A DNA stretch of 64,000 nucleotides from Saccopteryx bilineata (GCF_036850765.1 NC_089493.1:13393632-13457631), one strand, 5' to 3'; positions 10,931-22,924 are shown, counted from the stretch's first letter. The notes: a model not told the origin generated them from the sequence alone. Numbers and translations: made by a program.

Positions 10931-12234
10931 CAAGGACTTGGTCCCCTCCAGTTCCACAGACAACTCCAGAGGCAGCCCAGGTCCCCTAACCCTCCCCCCC
11001 TGCAGGGTCCGAATGCCCAGGGACCCTTTGAGTGACTGCTTGGAAGCTGTGGATCAGGGGTCACTAGGTTAAAAAGAGACACCAACGGAGTCCCAGAGAG
11101 GCTCCTGGGTACCCACCGGAACATCCCAACCATTCTTAAAGGCACAAGAGCAGCTCACATTGCAAGCCAGATGACTCCAAAGCTGACTTTTGAATTTTGA
11201 ATCTGCCATAGAGAATATAAACGTGGTCATTCCATTCCATAAAGCAAATAAATTTCTTCCAATTCAAAATATAATAGAGATTGCACTGGGAGGTGAAGAG
11301 GTTTGGATGAGAAAAATTACCGTGAGCTTGGCATGTAACAGGAGCTACTTTAATCTGAAATTGAGTTGGTCACTAAAGTGGACCAAGACCAGCCTTCGGT
11401 TCCCAGAGCCAGAATTGGCTGTGAGTTAGGCTGCTTTTGCCTTGAAATCAGGTGCTGCTCCTTCCCAAACCAGGCGGCCACACACAGGGGTGCAGGCTGT
11501 GCAGTGCCCCATGGGAAGGGGCCCCCATAGTGGTGCGTGTACTGCAGAGAGGCCAGCAGGTGGACCTGCTTCCCTCAACCGCTGGTTGACCCCCAAACGG
11601 ACAGCAATGGAATCGTGCCTCCATTAACCCACTGAGCTCCAGCTCCCCAAATAAAATCTCACCCTGATCCTGCAGAGCTGACAGTAAAGGGAGGGTCTGC
11701 AGGTGGGGAAGGGCCTCGCCGTCCCTCCTCAGGGTGTCCTCACTAATCCCGGTGCTCCCAGCATGCTCTGGGGGTGCGACCCTCCCTGCCTTACCAACCC
11801 CCCTCAGTCCCCCTTGATTCCCCTTTGTCCAGCCACGAGCAGAATGAAACCCTTACCCGAGTCTTTACTAGCAGAGGGGGACAGAGGGACATAGACAGCT
11901 GTCTGCAGCTGGGCGCTCCGCCTGGCTGTGAGCTTCAGCTCTCTCCAGAGCCCTCAGCCCTGCCCCAGCTCAGCCCCGCGGTCCGGGTTCAAGACAGGAG
12001 TTCACCCACTAACTGCTCTCCTCCCTACTGCCCAGGGAACCTTCACCACGCAGAGGAAGGAGCCTCCAGGAAGCAACATGGCTTTTCTTCATGAGGGGAC
12101 TTCCTCCCTGGAGCCCAGAGAAACAGAAGGGGGGGACAGTCAGCATTCTAAGCAACCTGCATCCTGCCCCCCGTCTTCTCTCTCCACCGACATTCTCCTG
12201 AAGCTTCCCTCTCCACAGGCCTCGGGGGAGAAAC
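10931..12234. other. Intergenic, nothing recognised
   Basis: No named repeat or exon. A weak CTCF-like string CCAGCAGGTGGACC occurs near 11553, with two mismatches to the 14-base core. Confidence 0.4.
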
Positions 12235-12239
12235 GCTGA

Positions 12240-12410
12240 GGGGCCAGAGACCTGAATTTGAGTCTTGACTCTGCTCTGAACCAGCTGTGTGACTTCTGGT
12301 AAGTCACTCCACTTACCGTCCTGGCCCTCAGTTTCCCCATCTATAAAATGGGGACAGTACTGGCCTCTCTCACAGAGCTGCTGGGAAGATCCTGTGCATG
12401 CTGGGGGGAA
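12240..12410 (+). repeat. MIR SINE, near full length
   Basis: A well-preserved MIR: 'gagtcttgactctgctctga', 'gtgtgacttctggtaagtca', 'cctcagtttccccatctata' and 'aaatggggacagtac'. Confidence 0.9.
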
Positions 12411-13339
12411 TGGTTTTGTGTGTTAGGGTTAAGGTCACAGTGAGACCATGCCCTGTCCAGTGTGGATATTTTGGTTCTGTCTGGAATTCAGTGGTGTCCC
12501 AGAGCAGGCAACTGAGGGTCAAAAGGCCACCACTGGATGCCAGCACCTTGTTCCTGCTTCCCGGGGAGAAACTAGCACTAATGGCTGCCTTCCTGTTCCC
12601 GTGGAGAGAGAAGAGAAGAGAAGAGAAGGGGCTGACGCAGGTCTCGCCCTGAAATCGCAGGGGGAGGCCTCTTCCCTGTGGTGATTGGTCTATTGGTCCT
12701 GCTGGGGCAATTAGTAAGGGGACAGCCACTGTGAATTCAGAGCAGCCAGCTCTGTTCCTGTTCCTTTAAAAAAAGACAGAGAGAGAAAAGAAGAAAGAAG
12801 AACAGAGAGATGGAGAGAAAGGAAGGTGGCCCAGAGAGAGAAGGCCTTAAAGGCTAGGGCACATGGAGACAGACACACAGAAAGACCGGAACACTTAGAC
12901 AATGTGTCTAGAACATGAATGCTGAAAAGAAAAAAAAATCAAACTCTGCTTCCCAGCAGGCCTCCTGCCTTGCACTTGCGTGACGCAGGCAGGATCACTT
13001 GTGAGGAATGTGACTTCTGCATGGGCAGAGGTGCTAATGAAGGTCAATATAAAAGAGGGTCAAGGTTGTCCCTCCAAGAGGGTCACCCTCACACACTGGC
13101 CTTCCCTCAGGTTTCTGGGACGAAGAGGACTTGGAGCAGCAGGTGGGCAACCCCCAGCGCCAGCCTGGGGACCCCAGCCCTCACCTTCACGCCATAGAAT
13201 CCCCTTCCTCTGAGCTCAGCCCACCCACAGCCCTCAGGCAGGCCAAGTGCAGCAGCCCTGTTTTCCTGGTCTGACCTCCCCCTCCGGCCTTGGGCTTCCA
13301 GTGAACCCCCCTTACCCACCATGGTGACCTGCAGGCCTG
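12411..13339. other. Intergenic with purine-rich simple sequence
   Basis: Contains an (AGAGA) tract at about 12605-12630 and a long purine-rich stretch at about 12770-12850. Otherwise single-copy-looking, with no exon recognised. Confidence 0.45.
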
Positions 13340-13500
13340 TGGACCACGTGCCTGGGTCTGAAGAGGCCTGTGCCTCTGTTTCCTCATCTCTTGATGGGGC
13401 TACAAATATTACTGTTACTATTACCAGCATGGGTGGCGAGGATGGAATGACCTCTCGTCTAAAGCACTGAGCGTGGTGGCCGGTAGCCAGAGAGTGCTTG
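13340..13500 (+). repeat. MIR SINE fragment
   Basis: Diverged MIR: 'gtgcctctgtttcctcatct' followed by 'acaaatattactgttactat'. Confidence 0.7.
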
Positions 13501-14215
13501 CTCAGGAGCTGTGAACCGGTCCGTCCTGCGGCTTTCTCTCCCCAAGTGCAAAACAAAAACAGCAAGGTGAATGGCAGTGGCTTTCCCACTTTTTGATGGC
13601 AACTCCCAGTGGGAAATGGATTTTTTACGTCACCGCTCGGTAAATACACAGGTGCTTATGTAACAAAAACAAAACTGGTACAAGCTAACATCCACCCTGA
13701 CTGCGTGCGGTCCACTTGGTCCTGGATTTCCTGACTCCTGGTGGTCACAGCAGCAGTTTGAAGAGCACTGGGCAAGGGTCCTCAGCCACACTGAGTCCCC
13801 CACTCTGGGAAGAAGAGACCCCATCAAGCAGGACTGTGGGCCTTGAGCCACCCACCCCTCCAGCCTCAACTGAAACAACCCTGCTCTTCTGTGCTTTGTT
13901 CACTGGGCCCCCCCATGAGGCTTAGCCAGGTTAGAATCCCCCCAAATGACAGTAAAACCAACTGGACTAGCAGACATTGGGTGATTCGAGCTTTGATGGT
14001 CCATGAGTCTGTGGTTGCAACTGAATTGAGCAAAGTGAGTAATTGTGAAAACAGAATAAAAATGTTGGGGAAAAGATGGAGTTAGAATTATATCTTCTGG
14101 AGAGAAGGACTTTAACTTATTTCAAGTAAATACATGATTATTATACATTAAATAAAATGTTTACCTTTATCAAGAGTCTTCTATATCCCAGACATTTATA
14201 TTACTCAATGTGATC
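13501..14215. other. Intergenic, nothing recognised
   Basis: Single-copy-looking, becoming AT-rich after 14.0 kb. No feature recognised. Confidence 0.4.
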
Positions 14216-14219
14216 CTCA

Positions 14220-14335
14220 TCATAAACTTGTGAGCAAGGGCCTCTTATGCCCATTCTATAAATAAGGGAACTGAGGCTCAGAAATGTTCAGAACTTGCCT
14301 AAAATAACACAGCCAGGAGAAACATGTTCTGCCAA
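14220..14335 (-). repeat. MIR SINE fragment
   Basis: Antisense MIR: 'ttctataaataagggaactg' then 'aggctcagaaatgttcagaa'. Confidence 0.75.
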
Positions 14336-14379
14336 GGGGAAGACTAAGAGGAGATACTCCTGAGCAAGTGAAAGTACCA

Positions 14380-14525
14380 AGGAAGCCTCTCCTTTGTGAA
14401 ATAGAGGAATCCTAGCATGCACCTCTCAGGGCTGTTCTGAGGATTGATTGACATAATGCAAGTGCCTAGCTCATAATATTTGCTCAGTAAGTGGTAGCTG
14501 TTTTTATGGTTGTGATGCTTCCATT
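14380..14525 (+). repeat. MIR SINE 3' part
   Basis: MIR 3' half: 'cacctctcagggctgttctg', 'aggattgattgacataatgc', 'aagtgcctagctcataatat'. Confidence 0.75.
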
Positions 14526-14689
14526 TGAATAGTTAAACCCCAGCCCAGAACACCCCCACCCACCCCCACCCCTACACACACACCCCTACACCATTTGCTG
14601 ATGCTAAAATCATGCCCTATAGCTCAGTTTCCCCAATAAACATGGTCTCTAATCAAACAAGCATCACAGTATGAAACTTCTTGTACTGC

Positions 14690-15077
14690 ATTTTTATTTT
14701 TTGTATTTTTCTGAAGTTAGAAGCGGGGAGGCAGTCAGATAGACTCCCGCATGCACCCAACTGGGATCCACCCGGCATGCCCACCAGAGGGCGATGCTTG
14801 GCCCCTCTGGGGCATTGCTCCATTGCAGCTGGACGCCCCCTCGCAGCTGGAGCTATTCTAGCACCTGAGGCAGAGGCCATGGAGCCATCCTCAGCACCTG
14901 GGCCAACTTTGCTCCAATGGAGCCTTGGCTGCAGGAGAAGAGAGAGATAGAGAGGAAGGAGAGGGGGAGGGGTGGAGAGCAGATGGGTGCTTCTCCTGTG
15001 TGCCCTGACTGGGAATTGAACCCAGGACTTTCACACACCGGAGCCGACGCTCCACCACTGAGCCAACCGGCCAGGGC
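14690..15077 (-). repeat. tRNA-derived SINE, family A, full length
   Basis: Antisense copy with a perfect 13-base target-site duplication CTTCTTGTACTGC (14677-14689 and 15078-15090). Family A in this report has the tRNA-like head GCCCTGGCCGGTTGGCTCAG, A box near TGGCTCAGTGGTAGAGCG and B box GGTTCGATTCC. Its first seven bases GCCCTGG can pair with CCAGGGC at the end of the tRNA region, like an acceptor stem. The body is about 330 bases with an A-rich tail after CTTCAGAAAAAT. This copy carries a CTCF-like core at 14781-14794. Confidence 0.92.
14781..14794 (+). promoter_or_regulatory. CTCF-like core inside SINE A
   Basis: CCACCAGAGGGCGA matches 13 of 14 positions of the CTCF core CCASYAGRKGGCRS; the mismatch is the last base. 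Seen in sequence; binding is inferred only. Confidence 0.4.
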
Positions 15078-15224
15078 CTTCTTGTACTGCTTTTAACACA
15101 ATTTCTAAAAGGACATGTCTACTCCTCCCCCACTGGACCCCATGCCTCTCTCCTCTTGCAGATGACAAGAACAAAGGCAAAGCAAGACACTTTTCTTCCA
15201 AAATCAGGAATCCAAGGCTCTCGC

Positions 15225-15400
15225 ATCATCTCTAAAATGACGGCCATCCTAGAGATTACCCCACCACGGCCTCCAGCGCATTTTACTGGTGAGGAGACTG
15301 AGGCCCAAACAGGGAGAGGGGTGGGCCCAAGGTCACAGCGCGTTCCTGTGGAAGAGTGGGCCCAGGATCTCAGAAACTCACTTTCCAGCTTTTACGACTC
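15225..15400 (-). repeat. MIR SINE fragment
   Basis: Antisense MIR: 'ttttactggtgaggagactg', 'aggcccaaacagggagaggg', 'gggcccaaggtcacagc'. Confidence 0.8.
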
Positions 15401-15689
15401 CGGAGAAAGGGCTGTCCTAAGCACACGTGGGTGTCCTGGCATGTTCACCTTCACGTGGCTTGGTGCTAGGTCGTGACACCATTCCTGGCTTCCTAGCAGC
15501 CTTCAGCTCAAAGACTGCAGAGAGGAGCAAGGCAGACTTTCCTACCAAACTGGCAGCCTGCCCCGCGCTGCCTCCCCACAGGATCCAGACTCAGACAAGC
15601 TCATCAGCAGTCCAGCTGCACAGGCAGGCGAGCACACGTGTCTGCCGTCAGCGTGTCCTTCTTTGCCAGACGGAGCTCCCCGAGGACAG

Positions 15690-15800
15690 GGACTGAATGT
15701 TTCAGCCATATGATCTGGGGCAGGTTACTTACACTCTCAAAGGCTTTATTTTCTTTATAGGAATGATGGGAAAATTAGGGGATATTTTAAAATGAATATG
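15690..15800 (+). repeat. MIR SINE fragment
   Basis: Diverged MIR: 'gatctggggcaggttactta' then 'ctttattttctttataggaa'. Confidence 0.65.
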
Positions 15801-15819
15801 AAGCAATAAAGAAAAAGAA

Positions 15820-16160
15820 GCATTTGATTTTTTTTTTTTATTAAATAAGAACATCAGAAAAGCAAACAACAAGTCAAAGAAAGTTGTTTGATTATGCAAA
15901 TGAGATGCAAAACCAACTTTTATTTCATTGGTGAAAATGTACTATATACAAAAGGCTGAAAGTCCTGGAGTATCTGCACGTGCCCTGATTCCTCATTTTT
16001 TTGAGCAGTGTATATAAAGAGTTGAGCTTGATATCTGGAACCTAGTAAACATTTAATAAATGTTAGTTATTCTGATTATTGCCTTAATTTTTGTTATTGT
16101 TTGTATCCCCATAACCGTATCCCAGTACCTGGTAAAAACATAAATGCTCAGTACTTTTGT
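15820..16160. other. AT-rich interval with octamer motif, repeat origin unclear
   Basis: After a T-rich run, 'agaaagttgtttgattatgc' leads into a perfect POU octamer ATGCAAAT near 15893-15900. I could not assign this segment to a repeat family. The end, near 16040-16070, resembles a MIR/L2 3' tail (aacatttaataaatgtt). Confidence 0.35.
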
Positions 16161-16239
16161 AGGAAATAAACATGCCAGAGAGAGGGTGCCATTTATTAAT
16201 CATCCATCTACTATCAACAGAATTTCTACTAAGTACTTG

Positions 16240-16690
16240 TATCAGTCAGCTATTGCCATAAAATGCTGTGTAACAAACCACCCCAAAACTCAGAGAATTA
16301 TAGCAGCCATCATTTATTCAGTCAGGGGTCTGCAACTCAACAGGGGCAACTCTGCCCTGCCAGGTATTCACTCTGGGGCCCAGCATAAAGGGGCAGCAGC
16401 AACCAGGGGGAAATAACAGAATGTGGAAGGACAAGTGGAAATATGAGCAGTTTCTGATGGCCTAGACTGAGAACGGCACACTGCCATTTTTGTCACTTCT
16501 ATCCATTTGCCATTGGTCAAGGCCAGTCACATGATCAACCTCAAGGTCTGTGGGATGGGGAAACCTACCCTGCGTTACACCAGCCGGGGAAGTGAAGAAT
16601 TGCAACCAATGACAACAACAAAACCACACGCAAGAGAGTTGCAAACAATAATCCCACCTGCCACAGTGCTGACCGGTCAAGTCGATCTCT
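16240..16690 (+). repeat. Ancient interspersed repeat (LTR-like), copy 3 of 3
   Basis: The longest copy of the family at 3690 and 6068: 'cagtcagctattgccataaa', 'tgctgtgtaacaaaccaccc', 'agcagccatcatttattcag', and a downstream part with 'ccattggtcaaggccagtca'. An old mammal-wide repeat of uncertain name. Confidence 0.5.
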
Positions 16691-18057
16691 AACTTGCAGG
16701 TGACCGAGGGCAGGTCACTCCACCACCCTTTCCTCCAGTATATACACAGGAGTCACTAGAAGGTTGCGTCCCCACCAGGATCTTGAGGAGAAAAAAAAAA
16801 TCTCAGACAAAAAATAAAATGTATTTTGAAGCAATTTGCAAGTATAAAATGTAAAGCGTAAACAAACAGTAGTTCCTATCGTTTTTTGCCCTCTGCAGTT
16901 AGGGATGTTCGTATAAACCATTCCTAACAGTGTATTTAATTTCGAGAAGCTGAAAAGTGAGCTGACACTGTGTTGTTTACGAGCAAATTCCAGGGTCTGT
17001 GAGTAAGAAGAAGGCAGAGCTCAAGCCCACGGATTATTTTTCCATTAGGCTCGAGCCTCCAGTTTAACCGAACAACACCCACCCTCGCAGAACGTCCGTC
17101 CCCCTTCCGCTTCTTAGAGGGCGTTGGGCTCCTCTGATGGGAGTGGGGAGAGCGCCGAGGGAGGAAGCCAATGCACGCACCCACGGGAGACAGGAGCATC
17201 GGGGGTTCGGGCGTCCCCACGGCTTGTCTCCACGGGACACCCTCCGTCCTTGTCCTCAGAGCTGGGCCCTCCCTGGGGGACACTGGAAGGCGCTGGAAGG
17301 AAGGACATAGGACTGTCAGGGCCAAGGATGTGGAAGGAAGTCTGCATTTGCTCCCTCGCTGCAGCCAAGACTGTTTACCTCCAAGTCTGTGTTTTTCAAG
17401 GAAGTGGAGACCAGCAGAGGAAAAACGCCCTGTGAAAACATTTCCATGAATTTATGTCATTCATCCATCTGGGGGGACACAGCCCTGCGGCAAGGCCTCT
17501 GGGATTTGACGTGGCTGGGATAAGGCTGGCTTGCTGCTGGCGGCTCAGCATTCACAGCCTCCGGCTGCCCAGCCGGCTGGGTCCCCGGTGGAAGAGCACT
17601 GGCCAGGCTAGAGGGGCACTGGTGTCACCCTGGGCTCCGTGGCCATGCAGGCCTCCCTCTGGAAACTGGGGGTGGGATAAGTTCTACACAAACCACATGC
17701 CTGCCACTCAAGGCCGGTGACTCCTGTGGACACTCAAGGCTCGCTCCCCAGGAAAGAGCAGCAAGTAGGAGCCACAAACTCCTCCAGGCAGCAGTGGGGA
17801 ACTGCAGCTAGGGGCCGCCAGGACAGCGTCCCTAGGGCCAGTGTGACACACTGGGGGGGTTGGGGGGGGCGGAACTCACAGGAGTGGACCCAGCATTAAG
17901 GCAGTGGTTCAGTGGCCTCCATTAAGTAGACAATGTGCACAGTCCTTGCTTGCCCACACCAGCCCCACATAATACTGCGGGTGACTTGTTTGTGGCCTCA
18001 CCTCTTAGGCCCTGCAGTGGGGTGGGGGGTTGGACAAGGTGGGGTTCAAGTGGTGGC
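16691..18057. other. Intergenic, nothing recognised
   Basis: GC-rich and single-copy-looking around 17.0-17.9 kb. Opposing open frames at 16936-17449 are mutual shadows without support. Confidence 0.4.
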
Positions 18058-18234
18058 AGAGCCCATCAAAGAGATGGGGTCCTGGAAGGGGCAGCGACCC
18101 CCAGAACCTGGTGCCGGGGTGGCTCCGCCAGCCCTCCTCCTCCACCAGAGCCCATCAGAGAGATGGGATTCTGGAAGGGGCACGATCCCTAGAACCCGGT
18201 GCCGGGGTGGCTCCGCCAGCCCTCCTCCTCCACC
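18058..18234. repeat. Tandem duplication of an ~88-bp unit
   Basis: Unit 1 (18058-18146) and unit 2 (18147-18234) both read AGAGCCCATCARAGAGATGG at the start and share GGTGCCGGGGTGGCTCCGCC followed by AGCCCTCCTCCTCCACC. The 3' halves are nearly identical, with scattered differences in the middle. A local segmental duplication; no function is implied. Confidence 0.9.
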
Positions 18235-19845
18235 CTCATTTCTTCTCTCCCTTTTAATCCTGCAGAAAGCTTTTACCTTTTTTCATCTGCAGTGGAGTCT
18301 GAGGATTTAGATTTTGCATTTCAAATGTTTATTCGTGTTTTAAATTAAACCCCTAAAGCTAATCCTGGGGACTCTGTGCAGACCCTAAATCCCTTTCTCC
18401 TCCTGGTCTGGCTCATCAGACTAATGTGGTACAACAGGATGTGTATGGAAGTGTGTGTTTTTAAGAGAAAAAAGAAAACAAAAAGGTTTTTGAGATATCA
18501 AACTGTTGTTCTAAGTCTTTTAAATTTTGGATGGTTTCCATGGTAACTGGCAAGTTTGCTGCTTTGTTCTATCCAATTTTCTAAAGAAGCTAAGACAGCT
18601 CTGGGTAGCTCCCAAGTAGGTTTGGATTAAAGTCCTGGAGTCCTGGCGTGGGAGGGACGGAGCTGCCCCCCGAGAGTCCATCGCTGGTTCGTAGGAAGGC
18701 TGGAGCCAGAGCCATCCCAGGGTTCGGGTCCCCTCAAGGTCCTGCGTGCATGCTGGAAGCCCAGGTCAATCTCCTGCCGCCTACAGGAGGCGTGGGGGTG
18801 GAGGCCAGCCTGCCTGGGCCTTCCCCGCTCCCCGAGGGCCTTCCAGGGGTGCCTGTCCAAATGCTCACTGCCCACCGCCCCGCCCCCACACACTGCCTGG
18901 GCTTCAGGAGGGCCATCTGGAGCTTTTCCTCCTAGGAACCAGGCCTTACTGTGTCTGCGGGCTCAGCTGGCTCTCTGACCTCAGCCCCGGGGGCCCTCCG
19001 TTGAGCCTGGACTACTGTGGCGCTCAGAGGTCAGGCGCCCCCCCGCCCCGCCCCCGGTGGAGCCTGTTCTGAGGGAGAGCCTCCTTCTTTCCCAGCATTT
19101 CCTAGCCTGATTGACAGCTGGCCAGGCAGGTGAACCCGTTTGACACCTGAACCCGGAAGACTAGGCCACAGGATGCGTAGGTTCTGATGGGAGCGGATGG
19201 AGGGCCGGCCTCCAAATGGCCAAGGGGCAGAGCTTGACGAGAACCCTGGGCCAGGAGGGCCATTTCGCCTGTGGGGCCCTTGCCCAGGAGGTAAGCTGAG
19301 TGGGGCGATCCAGTCATGATGACTTGCTGGGGTAGAAGGTGCCAGCCGGGCATCAGGGGGCTTGGCTTCTGCCCTGGCCTTTCCCCCCTCTCTGCATGTG
19401 GCTGCGGTCGGGTCCTGGCCTTCCCCCTGTTTGGCACCATATTCCCCACCTGGTCAGTGCAGAGCCCGGACAGTTAGTTACTCAGAGCCCCTTCTCAGCT
19501 CTAAGTGTTAGGGGAACCAGCCCCAGCCTATCCCACAGACCTCTTACCAAGGAGGCCTCTGGAGACACCTGCCTGGGGTGGGAGTTTCTCCCCGCAAACA
19601 TGTTCACCAGGGGGTAGAGCAGGGTGGAGTGGAAGGTCATCCGCCGCCGGCCGTGACACGGGGCCAGGAGCCCTGCAGGCCTGCCCAGAGCAGGTGAGAG
19701 TTCAGGATGTGAGTGGTTTTTTCCTGAAGCTTCTCGGGCCGGAGCTGAGAGAGAGCTCAGCAAGCTGGCAGTGTGCCGCCTGAGTCAGCCCAGCTCTGGC
19801 CTCATTCGAGGAAAACTGCAGGAGGTCAAGACATCTGGTGTCAGG
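18235..19845. other. Intergenic, with palindromic X-box-like site
   Basis: No exon or named repeat recognised. At 18534-18547, GTTTCCATGGTAAC resembles the RFX-family palindromic X-box. The GC-rich stretch 18640-19080 has overlapping spurious frames on both strands. Confidence 0.4.
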
Positions 19846-19849
19846 CAGG

Positions 19850-19890
19850 GTGTGAGTGTGTGTGTGTACATATGTGTGTACATGCCCTGG
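19850..19890. repeat. (GT)n-type microsatellite
   Basis: Interrupted GTGTGAGTGTGTGTGTGTAC repeat with TACATATG breaks. Confidence 0.85.
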
Positions 19891-20289
19891 TATGTGCCTA
19901 TGGATAAGTGAGTGTTCACAGGTGTGCAATGTTGACACCCATCCGATGCATACCTGATATATAGCATCATGGTCCTGATGGTCTTCTATTTTAAACCATC
20001 TGTACCTGCTGGTAAAATGCCAGTGCCCCAGTCAACTGAGAGCCCTCTTGTCGCCCCAGCCCCTGCCCGGACCCTGGGACCTCCCCGGAGCTTCCAACTG
20101 AAGGTGGAACTCCTGACCCGGCTCCAGTGGAGGACAGAGGGTTCGGGGTGGAGAAAGGTGGCCCTGCGCCTTGGGCTCATTATCTTGAGACTCACCCTGC
20201 ACGTGTGTGCACGGCTGGGCGAAGCTTTGGCCCTGGAGTGCACATGGGTTGGTTTCACAAGGAGCCCATACCTCACTTTACACAGCAGT

Positions 20290-20480
20290 TTGACAAGTAT
20301 CCCCTCTCATTATTTCGAAGGAAGGAATCTGAGGTTTGGGGGCAGGTGGACCAAGTTGCCGGCCCAGCGCAGCTCAGGGCGGAGAAGTAGCTCAGAGAAG
20401 TAGACAGCCTGCCGAAATCACTCAGCCAGGAAAGGGCGGAGCCGGGACTCAGACCCAAGCCGCCCAGGTCACACTAGGCC
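20290..20480 (-). repeat. MIR SINE fragment
   Basis: Antisense MIR: 'ttatttcgaaggaaggaatc', 'tgaggtttgggggcaggtgg', then 'ccgggactcagacccaagcc'. Confidence 0.65.
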
Positions 20481-20599
20481 CAGAGTCTTACTGCCCCACG
20501 CAAGTCTGGGACCCAGTCGCAGGGGCTCCCTATCTGCTAAGCTTCTCAGCTCACAAGGCTCCTTGCATCCACGAGAGACTCCCAACCCACTCTTGAGGG

Positions 20600-20685
20600 A
20601 GCGGCACAAGGGGGTGAGCTCCATTCGGAGACTGAGGTCCCGGGAGCCCATGTGGCAGAGCCAGGACTCTAACAAATGTCCTGAG
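20600..20685 (-). repeat. MIR SINE fragment
   Basis: Short antisense MIR piece: 'ggagactgaggtcccgggag' followed by 'gcagagccaggactc'. Confidence 0.55.
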
Positions 20686-20759
20686 GCCAACTGTGGGGCT
20701 TAACGTGTCCCTGAGACAGCACGGAGAGCACAGGGACCCCTGGGCTCAGCGGTGTCTTT

Positions 20760-21085
20760 TTCCTTCTTGAAAGCCTTATGCTAAATGAAAGAAGCCAGAC
20801 ATGATAACAGGTTGCATATTCTACGTTCTGTTGATATGAGATATGCAGAATCGATAAGTCCATAGAGACAGAGCACAGATGGGCGGCTGCCAGGGGCTGG
20901 GAGGAGAGGGGTGGGGAGTGACTGCTAACGCATTCAGGGCACGGAGTTTTCTTTCGGGTGATGAAAACGTTTTGGAGCTGGAGAGAGGTAGTAGTTATAC
21001 AACATAGTGAATGTACTAAATGCCACTGAATTGTACACTTTAAAATGGTTAATTTTGTGTTATGTGAGTTTTGCACAATTAAAAA
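20760..21085 (+). repeat. L1 LINE 3'-end fragment
   Basis: Characteristic L1 3' UTR: 'taaatgaaagaagccagaca', 'ggctgccaggggctgggagg', 'ccactgaattgtacacttta', 'aaatggttaattttgtgtta'. Non-coding. Confidence 0.9.
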
Positions 21086-21129
21086 AGGAAAGAACAAAGT
21101 AGAAGGAGGCAGAGTTATATATATATATC

Positions 21130-21620
21130 TCAAACTATAATGTATTAAACCCTATTATGTGCCAGGCCTTCTATGAATGAACACAATCAGAACAATGTTG
21201 CATTAAAGTTGCCTGGACCCTGGGGTCCGAGGCCCCCCAGAGCTGGGCCCTGCTTGGGCTTGCTGACTTCCCCATCTCCCTGGCACAGAGGGTCCATGCT
21301 GTTTAGAAGTGTCTCTGTTGTAGCCCACCTCTGTAGGGACCTGGTCCCTGTCCTGATAAGCTCTGTCTCACACAGGAGACAAACAGCAAACACGGCGCGG
21401 TACAAAGTATGCGGATGTGAAGCAACCAGGCACAGGGGCTGTAGTGGAGACTCGTAGGTGGGTGTCTTGGAGAGGGTGGTCGGGGAAAGCCTTTTCAAGG
21501 GGGAACATCTAAGCTAAGACCCAAGAGCTAACTAAGGAGGAGTCAGCCATCCCAGAGTTGAGGGACAAACACTGTGACCAGAGGAAACAGTCTGAGCCAA
21601 GAAGGAGGCCATGAAATATA
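21130..21620 (+). repeat. L2 LINE 3' region
   Basis: Starts with 'ttatgtgccaggccttctat' and runs through 'acctggtccctgtcctgata', 'gaaagccttttcaagggg' and 'agctaagacccaagagct', the order found in L2 3' ends. Old and non-coding. Confidence 0.6.
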
Positions 21621-21633
21621 AGACACACTCATG

Positions 21634-22003
21634 GCCCTGGCTGGTTGGCTCAGTGGTAGAACATCGGCCTGGAGTGTGAAAGTCCTGGGTTCAATTCCCA
21701 GTCAGGGCACATAAGAGAGGCGGCCACCTGCTTCTCCACACCTCCCTCCCCCTCTGCCTCTCTCTTCCCCTCCCACAGCCAGGGCTCAATTGGTTCAAGC
21801 AAATTGGCCTCGGGAGCTGAGGATGGCCTCTGCCTCAGGCACTAAAAAATGGCTCTGTTGCTGAGCAATGGAGCAATGCCCCAGATGGGCAGAGAGCATC
21901 ATCCCCTATTGGGCTTGCCGGGTGGATCCCAGTTGAGGCGCATGTAGGAGGCTGTCTCTCTGCCTCCTCTCCTCTCACTAAAATTAAAAAATAAAAAAAA
22001 AAA
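21634..22003 (+). repeat. tRNA-derived SINE, family A, diverged
   Basis: Head 'ggccctggctggttggctca', B box GGTTCAATTCC, body through 'gagcaatgccccagatggg', and a mixed A-rich tail. More diverged than the copies at 57550 and 63115, and its CTCF-like region is degraded. Confidence 0.9.
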
Positions 22004-22439
22004 GACAAATTCCCCATTATCAGATATGACAAAATTCAGGAGGAAGAGTGGCCATTGGGAAGGCCATGCTGGAATGTGGAAAGAGTGTCAGAAACAGGAT
22101 TTTAAATTCTGGATTGACCCTTCCCTAGCCTTGAGTCACTCACTTAATCTCTAAAATTCTCACAGTGCTACTTCATTTGCTGCCCTAAATACTGTCTTTC
22201 CTCTGCTGCATATGCGCAGTGTGTTCTGGACCTCTCAGAACATAAAGTGTTACATAAACGCCTCCTAGATTCCTGGGAGCCCATCTTGCCAGCCTGAACA
22301 TTCCGTATCCTGATTATGTCGTGCAGGGTGTTATGTCTTCATCAGAGCAAAGCATAGATCGGGATGGAGCCCACTGGCAATCCACTACAGACCTCCTGCT
22401 CATGGCAGTTGATCCCTAACACATTCGGTTTTAGTATGG

Positions 22440-22915
22440 TCATATCTACACACCAGGCCCTGAGAACTCAGACATGAATACGAAAGTCTTTGCTCTCACC
22501 CCATCCAATGGCGGGGGAAAGGTGCTGTATGTGAGGGGCCCCTGAGCATGCTGGTCTTGCCAGAGCGTGAAGTGGCAGGGACGCCGCTGCAGAGGTGGGC
22601 AGAGCAGCTCGTGGAAGGCCCCGCAGAGCGTGTTAATGAGGCTGGACTTGCCCCTGGACCACAGGAGAGGAACCGTCAATTCAGGGTTTTCAGCAGGAGT
22701 GACACACAATCAGATTTGCGTTGTATGTTGATGAGTGTAGCAAGCGTGTGATGGATGGATTTGAAGGGGACCAGCCAGAGGCCCACAGTCCAGTGGGCAG
22801 TGGCAATCAACCAGGAGAGGGGCAGAGGTGGAAGGTGACGGGGTCAGAGAAACAGGTCAGGGTCAGGGGGATGGTAGGTCACAAGGTGAATTGTCAGGAC
22901 AATCTTCAATCTCAG
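22440..22915 (+). repeat. Old LINE-like debris (probably L2)
   Basis: Fragments 'caccaggccctgagaactca' and 'acacacaatcagatttgcgt' resemble L2-type 3' sequence. Family assignment is weak. Confidence 0.35.
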
Positions 22916-22924
22916 TTGTTGCAA

